The notes: generated by a model not told the origin, from the sequence alone. A stretch of 64,000 nucleotides of DNA from Metaphire vulgaris (GCA_018105865.1 CM030870.1:2651501-2715500), one strand, 5' to 3'. Shown: positions 1 through 11,960, numbered from the stretch's first letter. Numbers and translations: made by a program.

Positions 1-1980
1 GCAGAAATAAGAAAATCTAAAGAAGCAGCCATGAATCCTGGTAAGGGTGGAACCGAAAAGACTACTGAATTAAATGAATTAAGAATACAGCTAAAGAAAA
101 GATTAATCAGGGATAAGAATAAAATGTTGGAAGAAATGGCAAATGAGATGGAAGATGCTTACAAAAGAGGAGATAGCAAAAACTCTTTGCAAATGTCAAC
201 AAACTAAGTGGAAGCACAATCACAAAGATAATAAGCATTGAACCAGTTAAGGATAGAAATGGAGAAATATTAACAGAGAAGGAAAGGATCATGGCCAGAT
301 GGAAACAACATTTTGATGAGATACTAAACCGCAAAGACCTAACAACACAGAAGAAACATTTAATGAAATCGATCAATCAGAGGATAGATGTAAATTAGAG
401 GATGAGTTAGAGGATGAAGACGATATCACAATGGAAGAGATAGAAAGGGCAGTGAAACAGATGAGAAAAACAAAGCCCCAGGACTCTGCAATATCACAGC
501 AGAAATGCTCCAAAACACTGGTGTATATACAATCAGATGGCTACATCGGGTCATAACAGCAGTATGGGAAACCGAGAAAACACCATTAGACTGGAGAAAA
601 GCAATTATAATACCAATACACAAGAAAGGAGACAGAAAGGAATGCAACAATGCCAGAGGAATCAGTCTTTTAAGTGTACCAGGAAAGTTTTCACCAGAGT
701 CATGTTAAACAGAATAAATGACACAGTGGATGAAACTCTCAGGGAAAACCAGTGTGGATTCAGGAAAGGAAGAGGATGCGCTGACCAAATCTTCATCCTT
801 CGACAACTCATTGAAAAAAACTAGAATTTAATGAAGATTTGGTTATGTGCTTCATTGATTTTGCCCAAGCTTATGACTCAATCTGGAGAGAAGGGCATGG
901 AAACTCTTGAGAAATATGGCATTCATGCCAAAATAATAAGGCTAATTGAAAATTTATATAGCACAGTTTTAGCATGTATCAGAATTGATGGAGAAGAAAC
1001 TGAGTGGTTCAAAATTAAAACAGGATTTAGACAAGGATGTATTCTATCACCGATACTCTTCAACATTATATTAGATTACATCATGAGACGGATTGAAAAC
1101 ACGAATGGGTTGGGAACATCTCTAAAGCCAGGAAGCATAGATGATGCAGAATATGCTGATGATACATGTCTAATAGCGGAATGCCTCTCAAGGATTGTAG
1201 AGTTAACACTGGCCTTAATAACGGAGAGTGGAAAATTTGGACTAAAAATAAACACTAATAAAACAAAAATTATGCCAATTACAAAAACAGTTGGGGAATG
1301 GCCAATAGTATCACACAACGGAAAAGAAATTGAAATAGTGAAGAATTTTGTTTACTTGGGAAGTGAATTGGAAGCAAAAGGAGGCTCGGACTTGGAGATT
1401 AAACGAAGAATAGCAATGGCAGGATCAACTTTCAACAGGCTACATACCAATATTTTCAAAAGACATGACATTGGGATGAAAACAAAATTAAGAATTCTCA
1501 ACACTTGTGTAATACCAATACTAATTTATGGATGTGAATCTTGGACCATAAAAAAGGAATTTGAGAAAAAACTAGTAGCAACAGAAAATAAATGGCTTAG
1601 AAGAATACTAAGGATTGGATACAAAGAACATATAACAAATGAAGAAGTTAGAGAGAGAACACTGCAACCGAGCATCGTGGAAGTTATCAGAAAACGAAGA
1701 ATGAAATGGACTGGACACATACTCAGAATGGAAGAAATAAGAAACCCAAAACGAATTTTCAACTACAAACCAGAGGGGAGAAGATCTAAAGGAAGACCTA
1801 AAAGACGATGGGTGGACAGTTTGGAAGAGGATCTGCACATGGCAGGGATGAACCTCAATGGAAAAACTGATGGAAGACATCGAATGACTTTGGAAGAAAT
1901 AGCAAAGGACAGAGAACTTTGGAGAGATGTCATGGAGAAGTCAATAGCTGGACACAGCTGGAGGACGAAGACCTGACCTG
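1..1980 (+). pseudogene. Decayed LINE reverse transcriptase, 5' end off window
   Basis: Endonuclease-type non-LTR retrotransposon remnant (RTE-like or a related group with a C-terminal KW.GH..R motif). Pieces in order: pre-RT helix with RWKQHF near 300; WRKAIIIPIHKKGDRKECNN at 590-660; GFRKGRG at 755-775; motif A FIDFAQAYDS at 851-880 in a shifted frame; GFRQGCILSP near 1024; motif C YADD at 1152-1163; YGCESWT near 1527; KWTGHILRM near 1706; stop at 1974-1976. At least five frameshifts (about 185, 470, 690, 815, 890) show it is dead. The longest intact stretch is 831-1976, and motif A lies outside its frame. Confidence 0.9.
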
Positions 1981-1996
1981 AAATGGCAAATATCTA

Positions 1997-2357
1997 CGGC
2001 TGTACCGGATCTCAATTTAGGCCGGAGCTACAAAGTGAAATCCGGCCAGTGACGGATTTACAAATAAATGGCATTGAACTGTAAGACTTGACTGGTGCCG
2101 TAGTGGTACATGCCTAAATTGACAGTTCAACTGAGCACTAACTCCACTAATAAATTGTTGTGTTTGTTATTAGACTTATTTTAATCATAAAAATTATTTA
2201 TTACTCATTAATTAACATAATTACATGTTAAAACTTATAACTGCACTTAGTACTTAGGGTGAAACTAAAGAAAATTCCCAAGTGTAGGCAGCACAAATCC
2301 AGCCAGAATTTGGCCGGAGCCGGATTTGTGAAAATGGCCATAATTCGGTACAGCCCT
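1997..2357. mobile_element. Possible short MITE with inverted ends
   Basis: GGCTGTACCGGAT near 1999 is inverted as ATTCGGTACAGCC near 2355, and both ends have GGCCGGAGC inside. The sequence between is non-coding. No target duplication could be assigned, so this may instead be repeat scraps after the LINE stop. Confidence 0.35.
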
Positions 2358-2452
2358 AAAAATAAAATAATAAAAAATGCCAACCAATTATATTCATCTA
2401 ACTGATAGAACACACATATCACTTTCAATAACTTCAATGCTTTACTAACCCT

Positions 2453-3613
2453 CAGCATTGGGCAAATCACAAATCAAATCACATACTCCAAATCAATTGC
2501 AATTCTTGATTCAATCAATCAGTGAAATTTCAAATCAAAATCATTTTTTTCAAATCAAATCAAAATCATTTTATCAAATCTTTCAAAATACAACATTAGC
2601 ACTATATGACCTTTTGACACATTTTTACGTTATATTAGTTGCAACGTACTGTAAGACTCAGTTGTCACTAGTAATAGGCTTTATTTCAGTTTCCCTTTCA
2701 CACATGGCTTGTACACCAGTCTCACTTTGTCGTAGTTCTAGATCATGCTGTTGCTTTCTCAGCAACAAAGATTCAACAGTTGTTGCTGATAACCGATTGC
2801 GTCTTGCTGACATAATTGCCCTGGTGATAGAAAACAACCTCTCCACACAGTCTGAAGTAAACGGTATATGCTAAGCAACCGACGTGTGATATGTCATAGA
2901 TTTTGGTAAGCAGACCCTTCAGCTGCCCAGAATACCTCAGGTGCCATACTTGTGTCTGTTGGAAGACTCAGGTATTGACTTTCTTCAGTTGATGAAATAG
3001 ACACCTGTGTAGCATCCACAAAAGTGTTTTAAAATACAACTTATAACTTGACATTTGAAGTGACCCTGGCTTTGAATGCATCCTAACACGACACATCTTG
3101 CACCGCATAGACCAGTCATTGTGGCCCTTCTTTCTGTCATCAAAGAAGCGACCTAACAATGCATTAATGCTGTTCTCTTCTGAATTACTTGACATCGTGA
3201 TAATGCAATTGCCCAGAATGCAGAAATTTAATGGCTGTCTTTTCTGGATTCCACAACCAAACGACATGCGCCTCTCCTGAAATAATAATAACTGTGCAAA
3301 TAACCAAACCACAATGGCTACTACTTCCAGTTTGGTTTGATATTATAGTGTTACCACTGTCTCAAAAAACTACTGCCTCTTACCTCATTACCATTTAACT
3401 ATTGAGTCTAAGTTAGTAAGTTCTCAGTCAACTCTATGCTTAACTCAAAATATCTATAATTATGTACCGGTACTATAATGGTGATTTGGGTTTCAAATCA
3501 ATTCGAATCAAATCACTGAATTTTAAATCAAATCTTTGGTTCTCAAATCAAATCAACCATGGCAATTTAAATCATGATTGAATCGAATTGTGATTTGATT
3601 TTGCCCAACTCTG
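2453..3613 (-). mobile_element. hAT transposon, internally deleted, with 8-bp target duplication
   Basis: The ends are CAGCATTGGGCAAATCA and, inverted, CAGAGTTGGGCAAAATCA. Both sides are flanked by CTAACCCT (2445-2452 and 3614-3621), a perfect 8-bp duplication. AAATCAAATC-type subterminal repeats lie inside both ends. On the minus strand a BED-like piece (GRFFDDRKKGHNDW with C..C) lies at 3100-3190 and the hAT dimerisation motif ERLFSITRAIMSARRNRLS at about 2790-2846. The catalytic middle is missing, so the element could only move in trans. Confidence 0.9.
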
Positions 3614-3621
3614 CTAACCCT

Positions 3622-4878
3622 TGCATTAGCAAGGGGCTGAATGCCAAACCCTCATGGATTTTGCCAAATTTATAAGAGATCTGACAAGATATTTTCAATT
3701 GCAGCCTACTCCTTGATTCACTGTTGCAAGCAGCAGTCATCTGGATCACCCTTGTCACACCTGCTGAAAACTCGATTCATTAACAAAGTAAATTTTAACA
3801 CTACTCAGTAACCAGCTGGAGCCATATGACATCAATCTCTTTAGATACAGGCTTGGAAATTAACTTGCTACCTAAACAACTAATGGACTCCACAGAACTG
3901 CATCACATGACTCAAAAGCTCTATGCAGCTAACAGTAGGTAGATTAGACATCAGTAAGCTGTAAAGTCACATTGATGGTCAATTTCAATCACCAATGACA
4001 ATGCCTGACAGCCTTCATAGTTTTTGATCAAACCCAAGAAGCTATGATAGGTATGGAATTCTTAATAAGAAAATGACTTCAGCTGAGTTTTGCCAAAGCA
4101 AACTTTTCATTTAATGAAATGGGAGTGGCTTCATAATTCAGTTTGTTCTTTAGTTATTAGGTTAACATAGCAATAAGTCTTGCATATAAACTAAATAATA
4201 TTTTAAGTCTAAGGAACATAATTGTTTTTAATATTAAGGAATGAAGGACCATTCCATCCAATTAAGCCAGGGCATTGTGGCATAATTGCAATTTAAAATT
4301 AAGGAAATCAAGTCTTTAATGCAATGGTATTTGACTGCTTGGTGGCAACTTGAAAGGAGTGGCTGCCTTTGATTGTGCACCAAGTATGCATAGGCAGCAC
4401 ACTTCAATCTTGGGAAAATGATTGGCCATTGTAATGGCCAATGTAATGTAATGTAATGATTGGCCTACATGACAAGTCATGTAACATGCCATCAAATGGT
4501 ATATTGGAGACATGTGTATCAAGCAAATGCCTAAGCCATACTTTGCCAGTCTTTTGACTGTGCCTGTAGTATTAAGTATTAGTATTAGCATTGTTGTGCC
4601 AGTTGCATCAACTGCAATATAGATGCTTTGTCTGCATTACCTGTATTTAATGGCATAAAACCATTAGCATCATGACTAGGCAATGTATTAGTTGAAAGTG
4701 CTGGCCTAGATGATTATAATTGTCTAGTTAAGAAAATATGTATGACATGTTGTTTATTAGCCAATAGATGACCCTTGAGGCTCAAGGGTTTGCCTTTAGA
4801 AAATGATTGGCTGTAAAACATCCGGTGCTCTGTGCTGGACTGGATGGCAAATTCACAAGCCTCAACTTCGTTGGTCGG
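3622..4878. other. Intronic AT-rich sequence, no recognised element
   Basis: Third MsrB intron. Contains a short AATGTAATGTAATG slippage run near 4444 and no exon, SINE or LINE signature that I can see. The short reading frames here lack recognisable motifs. Confidence 0.5.
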
Positions 4879-5183
4879 CAGTGGCGGTTCCAGGAATTCT
4901 TGGTGGGGATGAAAAATTTATAGGAAGTTGGTGGGGGATGCAAAGTTTAAAAAAAGAAATGTGAGAATGACAAAGGTAATTCTTAGTGTTTTTGCCCACT
5001 AAATGTTAATAAACCTTGCCGGAAAAGGCTCACAAGCAAAAAAAGCAAAAAAAACGTAATTCGCAGTATCTTTAAATAGATTTTTTATAAACTTACCAGA
5101 AAAATAGGTTGACAAGCAAAAAAAGGTAATCCAGCTGGTGTGGGGATGCATTCCCAGCCATCAACATGGTGGAACCGCCACTG
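4879..5183. mobile_element. hAT-like MITE with CAGTGGCGGTTCCA ends
   Basis: CAGTGGCGGTTCCA at the left and TGGAACCGCCACTG at the right, 305 bp, non-coding. It carries ACAAGCAAAAAAAGG motifs shared with 24143-24523. No clear 8-bp duplication remains. Confidence 0.7.
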
Positions 5184-5329
5184 CTGTTTAGCGTTGTTCA
5201 ACAGACTTGTGTTAAAGACTCCTTTTCCTTCTCCTTTACACCATCACAGTTTCACAACAACATTGGAATCAACTTAACAATAAAATCAAATAAAAACTTG
5301 AAGTGACTAGACTGACTGAATGTCTTTAC

Positions 5330-5406
5330 CTGAACAATTTCGACTGACAGCAGACACATGAGTAAACGCCCATCTTCTTATTATGCAGCAGATCACCTGT
5401 GAATGG
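5330..5406 (-). CDS. MSRB: MsrB exon 3 (FTG and first zinc-binding CxxC)
   Basis: Codes for [20 protein letters not shown] followed by QSKLF, with an acceptor TCTCTGGCAAACAG and a donor TTCAG/GTAAAG. PFTG continues the GTEM of exon 2 exactly as in MsrB proteins. The CVCC pair is the first half of the four-Cys zinc site that many MsrB enzymes carry. It leaves two bases (AG) for the next exon, which is not in the window. Confidence 0.87.
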
Positions 5407-5499
5407 CTGTTTGCCAGAGACAAACACAAGAAAGCATCAGCATGGCTAAAATTTGGCAAAGAAGAATTTAAGGGATTTCTATCCAGCTTGACAAAAAAT

Positions 5500-7965
5500 A
5501 ATTTATGAAATATGCAGTCAAGCATAGAATGACAAGAAATTACCAGAAGAATGGACCAAAATACTAGTGGTATTCATACCCAAGAAAGCAGACCTACAAG
5601 AATGTAGCAACTACAGAACAATTTCACTGATAAACCACTTGTGCAAAATATTGATGACAATACTGTTGGAAAGGCTTAGAAACCAAGTAGAACCATACAT
5701 ATCTAAAGAGCACGCAGGATTTAGGCAAGACAGAAACACCATCCAACAAATACTATCTCTCTGGCTAATAGTAGAAAAAGCACACAGGAAAGGAAAAATA
5801 GTACACAACTGCTTCATAGACTTTGTAAAAGCAATGGACAAAGTCAACACAGACACCCTTTGGGCAACAGTCACAATGCACAATCAGAATAGGTCAAGAA
5901 ATAGGAGTATGGTTCAAACTGACAACTGCAACCAAACAAGAAGACCAAATAACACCCTTGTCCTTTATCACTTTACCTTGACTATGGCCTTTGCCAGGCA
6001 CATAGGGCTATACAAATTGACATTTATAATTATAATACCCTGAATGCATGCTAGAAGAAATAAACAACAATAACAACAACAACAACAACAACAATACAGG
6101 AATATATGTACAAGGAATGCATAATTGCATATAAATAACCTCAAATTTGCAGATGATGTGAACGTAATAGACAGCAAATACAAACACTTAAGAGAAAATG
6201 TACGAAAAATCAAAAGAGAAGGGGAGAGAATGGCAAAACTAAGATTATGGCATTTGGTCTTAAAGAATATTTAATAGAAAACCCAATAGAAATAGAAATA
6301 TATGGACAAAACATCTAAAGTGTAGAAAAATTCAACCATCTGGGAAGCCTCCTGACCTGGGACAATGACTGCAACGAAGAAATCAAGAATAGGATTGGAA
6401 AGGCCTACGGAGCCTTCACCAAAATGAAAAATATCTGGAAAAATAAGAAGATAACTAACAAGACTAAATTAAAATTATTCTAAACATGCATATTAAGCAT
6501 AATACTATATGTATGCGAGGCTTTAACCCGTTCACCATGGAATTAAATTTTACAAGACGTTACCAATCTGGGAAATTAATTTTAGGAAAAAGCGTTCATC
6601 TGAACTATAAACATATACATTTTAAATTTACTAAATTTCAGGCTATATAGAAGCTAAAAAGATGAGGTTTGCATTGTTGTTTAGCATTTTTATTGTTCTT
6701 TCCGTGCCAAAAATTTTTTTGGAGGGTAGAGTCCACTCTACAGACTAAAATAGGACCCCTCCCCAAATTTTTTTTCAAAGCTCAATAGCAAAAAATTTTC
6801 AGCAGTGACCCCACTAGTGTAGCGGCAAAGTTGTAGGGGGGTGTTATTGGAACAGAATAGTTCACAAATTTTGAAGATTGGACCCAATTTAGGGTAGTTA
6901 CCAATTTTTTGAACCCTAAAACTCATTGCTCGGAGAAATTACAATTTGCGAAAATTTTGCAATTTGAAAAACCGAACATTTCAGTATAGTTCAGGCTATA
7001 TAGATTATAGAAGCTAAAAGGATGAGGTTTGCACCATTGTTTGACATTTTTATAGTTCTTTCTAACCATCCATGCTGAAAAAAATTTGGGGGTAGAGTCC
7101 ACTCTACAGCCTAAAATAGGACCCCTCCCAAATTTTTTTCAAAGTTCAATAACAAAAAATTTTCAGCGGTGACCCCACTTGTGTGAGCAACAAAGTTGTA
7201 GGGGGATGTAATTGGAACAGAATAGTTCAAAAATTTTGAAGATCGGTCCACATTTGCTAAAGATACACCAATTCCAACCCAATACACAGTCCTTGGTCCA
7301 AGACAGTCTGACCACAAGGTCCAAAGATTACATATTATCTTGCAACTAGAGCAAATCTAGCTAAAAAATAGGTGACATCTAGCGAATGGATAGATACTAA
7401 AGCGATTTATAGCATAAGACGTGTCTCAGACATTTTACCCGAATGATGAACCGCTACGAAACTTACAGGACGGCTCAGCCACATTGCGCACAAATAGTGA
7501 AAGATAGCGGCCGACGTGGCTGCGCCATCGCGCACAGTGAACGGGTTAATCAAGAAAAATAGCCATACACTCCATACATCTGAAATGAAGTGCTACAGAA
7601 ACATCATAGGAATCAGATGGCTTGACAAGATCAACAACAAAAAGGAGAAACAAAGAATGAGCATAAGGAAAGACATCATCGAAACAGTCATTGAAAGGAA
7701 ACTCAGACTATTTGGCCATATCTGCAGAATGAATGATGAAAGGCTGGTAAAAAGAGTCATGCCCGGAGTAATGGAAGATGAAAACATTAGAGGAAGACCA
7801 CGAAAAGAATGGATAGACAATATTAAAGAATGGTTCAACATGGACATATATGAAGTTTACAAAGCCATATAAATTGCATATTATATACAGAGACATACTG
7901 TATTATATACAGAGACAAATGGAGGAGGCGAACTCAAATTGCAATAGACACCAACGGGTATTGTG
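5500..7965 (+). pseudogene. LINE reverse transcriptase remnant split by a piggyBac-like insertion
   Basis: RT fragments on the plus strand: FIPKKADLQECSNYRTISLI at 5573-5632, GFRQDRNT at 5720, motif A FIDFVKAMDKV at 5815-5847, motif C FADD near 6150, then IEEIKNRIGKA and YVCEA at 6520. The element stops at 6526 and resumes at 7546 with MKCYRNIIGIRWLDK, KLRLFGHICRM and GRPRKEWIDNIKEW. A CAA-rich patch at 6063-6096 interrupts the palm region. Several stops and a missing palm segment show it is inactive. Confidence 0.88.
6527..7545. mobile_element. piggyBac-like non-autonomous element, copy 1 (TTAA flanks)
   Basis: TTAA at 6523-6526 and 7546-7549. Ends CCCGTTCAC and GTGAACGGG are perfect inverted repeats. 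Inside, a module of about 350 bp starting at AGGCTATATAGAAG and containing GGTAGAGTCCACTCTACAG is present twice in tandem (about 6641 and 6991). No transposase. Related copies: 12540, 25178, 41402, 56461, and a scrap at 59560. Confidence 0.88.
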
Positions 7966-8193
7966 CCCATGGAGAAGAATGAATGAACATCCAGCTTTAG
8001 CCTTTTCATTTAGTTATTTCAGACACCAGCCAAGAAATAGTATGTAGTACATGGCTTCCATTGGTACAGAAATTTGTCATCTGTTTATAGAAGAGCACTG
8101 ATCTAAAATGAAAATATTTTGTCAACTGGGAAAATTATACAGGATATAAGCAAAGCTCCTTTTACGGTACTGGTGTCTACTACTACATTATGG

Positions 8194-9370
8194 CAGCGGT
8201 TCCCAAACTGTGGTCTGCGGACCGAAGGGGGTCCGTGGAGGATATGGCGGGGGTCCGTGAGAGCCTCCCAAAATATTCAGTAGCACTTCGTAGTTTTAGC
8301 TTTAACATTCTGTGTTCTCAAATGTTGTTTGCCTATCAAGCTACCAATAACAATAATAATTAATATAGATCATAATATATAATATACTAGAGCTACATAA
8401 TAATATCTATATACAGGCCTATAATAATATCGCCAACCGGAGTATAATTTTAGTGGGGGAAAGCAAAGGAGGTCTCGCTAGGACGTGCGAGAGAACCCAG
8501 CAGACGACATCGGTATTATTAATTTTTATTAAAAGTCTTTATTGAGAATGCTGTTTATAAAGAGATATTATTTCATGAAATGAATATTTCGCTCTGTACT
8601 GTGCTTAGTCGGTTGCCAATTGCCTGGTCTGGAGAAATAAAACAAATTAAGGGCGTGTCAATACTTTTTTCATATAATTCTGACAACAAATTCCCCTGGC
8701 CGCCACCAGACCACTTAGAGCGGCATTTATCAATCATAAGCAAAGACCATCAGACCATACCTCAGCAACAATCAGAAATAATAGTCACACACTATTCAGA
8801 GTTACAGAGTTTTACCATAATGGCTAACAGAAGAAATTAGAAAATTAAAAAAAGAGGTCAAGAACACCTCAAAACACAATGAAATCTTCAACTGATTTTA
8901 GGCTCTTAGCCATTACCTGGTTAATATAAGTGAACAATAATGAAATGAAGTTGGCCTACAGATCGAGACTTTTTGTTGAAATTGACTTGCATGCGTGCGT
9001 GCGTGTCAAAATACCTCAAGAATTGATAGTTGGTCAAAAAAGTAGCACAATCATCTCATTGACAGTAATTATATTTAACATAATTTGACGAAGTAGCTGA
9101 TTCTGGAAAAAAATAAGCGGGTTCAATCTATCGGTAGGCCTAATGTAACAGCGTTTATTCAATGTTTGATTGTACTGTATATTATGATTGCCCGTATCAT
9201 AGCATGTCGTCTTAGGGAAAGCGCCGCTAGTCATCTGCTGTTGTGGGAATAGTCTGCCCGTTATTTTGATCAAATATTAATGGTAACATTTACTTGCAAA
9301 ATATTGTGGTCCGCGAGGAAAGCTGAGAACAAATTAGGGGTCTGCAATCGAAAAAGTTTGGGAACCTCTG
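8194..9370 (+). mobile_element. hAT element with CAGCGGTTCCCAAACT ends
   Basis: Left end CAGCGGTTCCCAAACT and right end TTTGGGAACCTCTG, flanked by CATTATGG (8186-8193) and CATTAGGG (9371-9378), one mismatch in 8. The GGTCTGCGGACC...GGGGGTCCG subterminal region is shared with the shorter element at 16255-16550. No clear transposase frame was recognised. Confidence 0.87.
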
Positions 9371-9378
9371 CATTAGGG

Positions 9379-9640
9379 GGCAGGAAGATGGCAGATTGGT
9401 AACACGCTAGACAGGCATGCTGACGGAACGGGTTCCAACTCAGTCTTCATTCGCTAAAGAGTGGTGGTAGCTGAGTAGCAGCTGTGGCTGCGAAGGTAAA
9501 ACACGGGTCTAGATAAAGCAATGGCAAACTACTATAGATTAATGGCTTTAGCCACCTGCATTGCTGCTTGCCTGTCACTGGAGATCAGCGCCAGGCCCGA
9601 AGCTCAAAATCGAGTATGGGCGAACCTTTACCTTTTACTG
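9379..9640 (+). repeat. tRNA-derived SINE
   Basis: Polymerase III box A-like TGGCAGATTGG near 9391 and box B-like GGTTCCAACTC near 9430, followed by a tRNA-unrelated body containing GGAGATCAGCGCC near 9579, which the SINEs at 12006 and 29826 also have. It directly abuts the hAT target duplication. Not a functional tRNA. Confidence 0.65.
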
Positions 9641-9805
9641 TAAAGAACATTGTTCTAAATGCACTCAAATCCTTTCCAAAACTCTGGAGATAATACATTA
9701 TTGTACAAATTGTAACTTAACATACTTTCAAATACTCTTTAATCAAGGAGTAAGCACAAAGGCTTCTAAAATAAAAAGATAAATAATAAAATTTCACAAA
9801 CCAAC

Positions 9806-9912
9806 CATTTCAGTTCCATGTTGTCGACATACATAATACTGCTGATCAGTCAACTTTTGACGCCACTCTTCATCAGTGATATTATCAATCTGTTCACCAT
9901 CTTTGAGGACAC
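9806..9912 (-). CDS. MSRB: MsrB exon 2 (N-terminal SelR motif)
   Basis: Codes for 35 residues plus two leading bases: VLKDGEQIDN, then ITDEEWRQKLTDQQYYVCRQ, then HGTEM. The acceptor is TTTGGAAAAG on the minus strand and the donor is ATG/GTTGGT. The W..KLT..QY.V.R..GTE pattern is the entry motif of MsrB proteins. It ends in phase 0, matching the start of exon 3. It is too short to stand out as a long reading frame. Confidence 0.85.
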
Positions 9913-10254
9913 CTTTTCCAAATAAATACATTATACTCATTATCAAATGTTAAGTTTCAAAATATCAAGGCTTAAAATATTTAAGCCAATCATTGAGACC
10001 AGGTTCTTCAAAAAACTTCATATTCTTATTAATTGCATTACTGTAAGAAGGGCTATAATATGTAAGTTACAGTTAGTGTCAGTTTTATATAAAAAAAACA
10101 GCAGGTGGTGGAACTATTCTCAGACTAAAATTATTGGCAATCTGTGGGATGAGGACCACCAAGCAGTAAATAAATCAAAATTTATCACTGTGGGGCCATT
10201 CTCAAAAGTATCAGGACTTAGTACTGAACAATATCAACATAACGAAGGTTGCAA

Positions 10255-10460
10255 CTGTCCCTGCAGTCCGATGTTCAAAGTCTTATGAGCATATCTCATT
10301 GCAAAACATCACTCGATTCCAGGTCATTTGCAGTGTCAGGGCCAAAGACAGGGAACAAGCTACTGAGGTCTGTTAAATCATCCTGTTTTCTGTCATTCTT
10401 CAAGAAATATCTAAAGACACATCTGTTCCGGAAATCTTATTCTCTTCTGCCTTAGATTGT
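10255..10460 (+). pseudogene. CR1-like LINE, C-terminal fragment
   Basis: Encodes RSFAVSGPKTGNKLLRS and SFFKKYLKTHLFRKSYSLLP before a stop, the usual end of CR1/L2-type reverse transcriptases. 5'-truncated. Confidence 0.8.
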
Positions 10461-10497
10461 TTTCCATTCATTTTGTTTTCTTTTTATATATTTACCT

Positions 10498-10600
10498 TAT
10501 TTTCGCGCGTATAAGATGCGGGTTATATGATTTTTTACACAATTAGCCCCTTGGTGCGTCTTATACTCGGGTGCGTCTTATCAAAATTTTTTGGAATACA
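10498..10600. repeat. Interspersed repeat scrap (CGCGTATAAGATGCG)
   Basis: ATTTTCGCGCGTATAAGATG followed by two TGCGTCTTAT units in the opposite sense, a pattern common in short DNA-transposon relics. Boundaries uncertain. Confidence 0.4.
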
Positions 10601-10675
10601 AAAACTAGTCATCATCAATAAATAAATCCAAGACTGCAAGTAGAAATGGTAGAGGGAAATCCTTTCAATTCAAGG

Positions 10676-10764
10676 CAATCTGTCTGTCTGTCAGTATCTC
10701 TATATCTGTCTCTCTCACTCTCTGCCGGCAGTGACATTTAAGTAAGTAAGTAAAGTAAGTAAAA
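10676..10764. repeat. Simple repeats (TCTG)n and (TAAG)n
   Basis: CTGTCTGTCTGTC and TCTCTCTCACTC at 10679-10722, then AAGTAAGTAAGTAAAGTAAG at 10741-10760, the latter being the tail of the reverse-oriented LINE that follows. Confidence 0.8.
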
Positions 10765-11862
10765 TCTCGTTAACTGCTATAGCGCTTTCAAAAGAAGCAC
10801 CGAAATAGCTCCTTATTCCTATGTGCTTAACCTCAAAATGAAGTAGCTAAAGCCAAAGGTGGAGTCATTCATGCCGGGTCATTTAATAAATAGGGCAAGT
10901 GGGTGGGACGTTGCAGCTATGGAGGAAATGATTTTTTGAAGATAAATGATTTTAGTTTAGAAAGAAAAACATGAGGAGATGTTGCAAGAAGGAGAAAAAA
11001 TTGTGACTCAGAGTTTGTTATTTGGCTTTGATGTAGACGGCGGAGGGATATTGGAATTGAGTTCCAAAGCTCCGGTGCAGCGTATGAAAAAGCACGATTG
11101 CAAATTTTTAGAGATGATTGATTCAGAGGTCGAAAGAGAGTTACATGAGAAGAAGATCTACATGTAGTAGATCGAGGTTGTTGTGGAATTATCAGATTTC
11201 TTAGGTAGACTGGTTTTGATGTATGAAGTGAGTTATAAGTCATCGATATTATTTTATATTCAATGTGTTCTGCAACTTCTGCCAACTTCTGCTATTTTGA
11301 GCCAGTGGAGAGATTTGAGTAATGATGTAATGTGGCAGAATTTAGGTGATTTAGTTACTGCACGAGCTAAGGCATTTTGAATCGATTGGAGTTTACATAT
11401 GAAAGCCTTTGGAAGATTGTGAAACAGTGAGTTGCAGTAGTCTAACTTAGAGTGAACTATTGAAGTGGCAATAGTGGAAGCAGTTTTAATATTAAGATAG
11501 GGACAAAGGCAACGTAGATCGTGAATGTGAGCATAACAGGTTTTCGATAGTTGGGATATGTGAGCCTAAAAATTTAGGGAGGAGTCAAAAGTAAATCCAA
11601 GATTTTTTGCAGTTGGAGCAGGGGTTATTATTGTATCTGGGGCTAAAATCAGTATGGGACTTTCAATTTTTTTTCAGTTGTTGTGGCAGTCCAATTAAGA
11701 GAAATTCTGTTTTGGAGGGATTGAGGGCAAGGAGATTAGTTGACATCCATGATGAGATTGACGAAAATGCTGATTCTAGTTCAGAGATTGATGCTTTAAA
11801 GGACGACGGAGTAAAGGAAAGAAATAATTGAGGGTTGTCTCCATAGAGTTGATGATTCAATT
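10765..11862 (-). pseudogene. CR1-like LINE, 3' half, reverse orientation
   Basis: Minus-strand frame at 11285-10917 reads EHIEYKIISMTYNSLHT, NRAFSYAAPELWNSIPISLR and LKSFIFKKSFPP before a stop. Upstream, NHQLYGDNPQLFLSF (motif C, YADD changed to YGDN) and LNPSKTEFLLIGLP lie at 11860-11670. The 3' end reads GCGCTATAGCAG-like with a (TTAC)n tail. Same family as 14890-17345 and 62409-64000. Confidence 0.87.
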
Positions 11863-11867
11863 TGAGT

Positions 11868-11960
11868 GTTTGTAATTGTGTAATTGTTAATATGTGTAAT
11901 TGTTAGTTAAGAATGATGTTTATCTTATGTTATCTGCCTTTGTAAATAAAGATTTCTATA
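11868..11960 (+). repeat. Repeat 3' end, also at 42610-42685
   Basis: TGTAATTGTTAGTTAAGAATGATGTTTATC and AATAAAGATTTCTA recur almost unchanged at 42610-42685. It looks like the 3' terminus of a retroelement or processed transcript carrying an AATAAA signal. Confidence 0.55.

Noticed and set aside
10741..10764. Possible CRISPR-like or regular array
   Set aside because: Only a short (TAAG)n LINE tail; no spaced direct repeats anywhere in the window, and the genome is animal.
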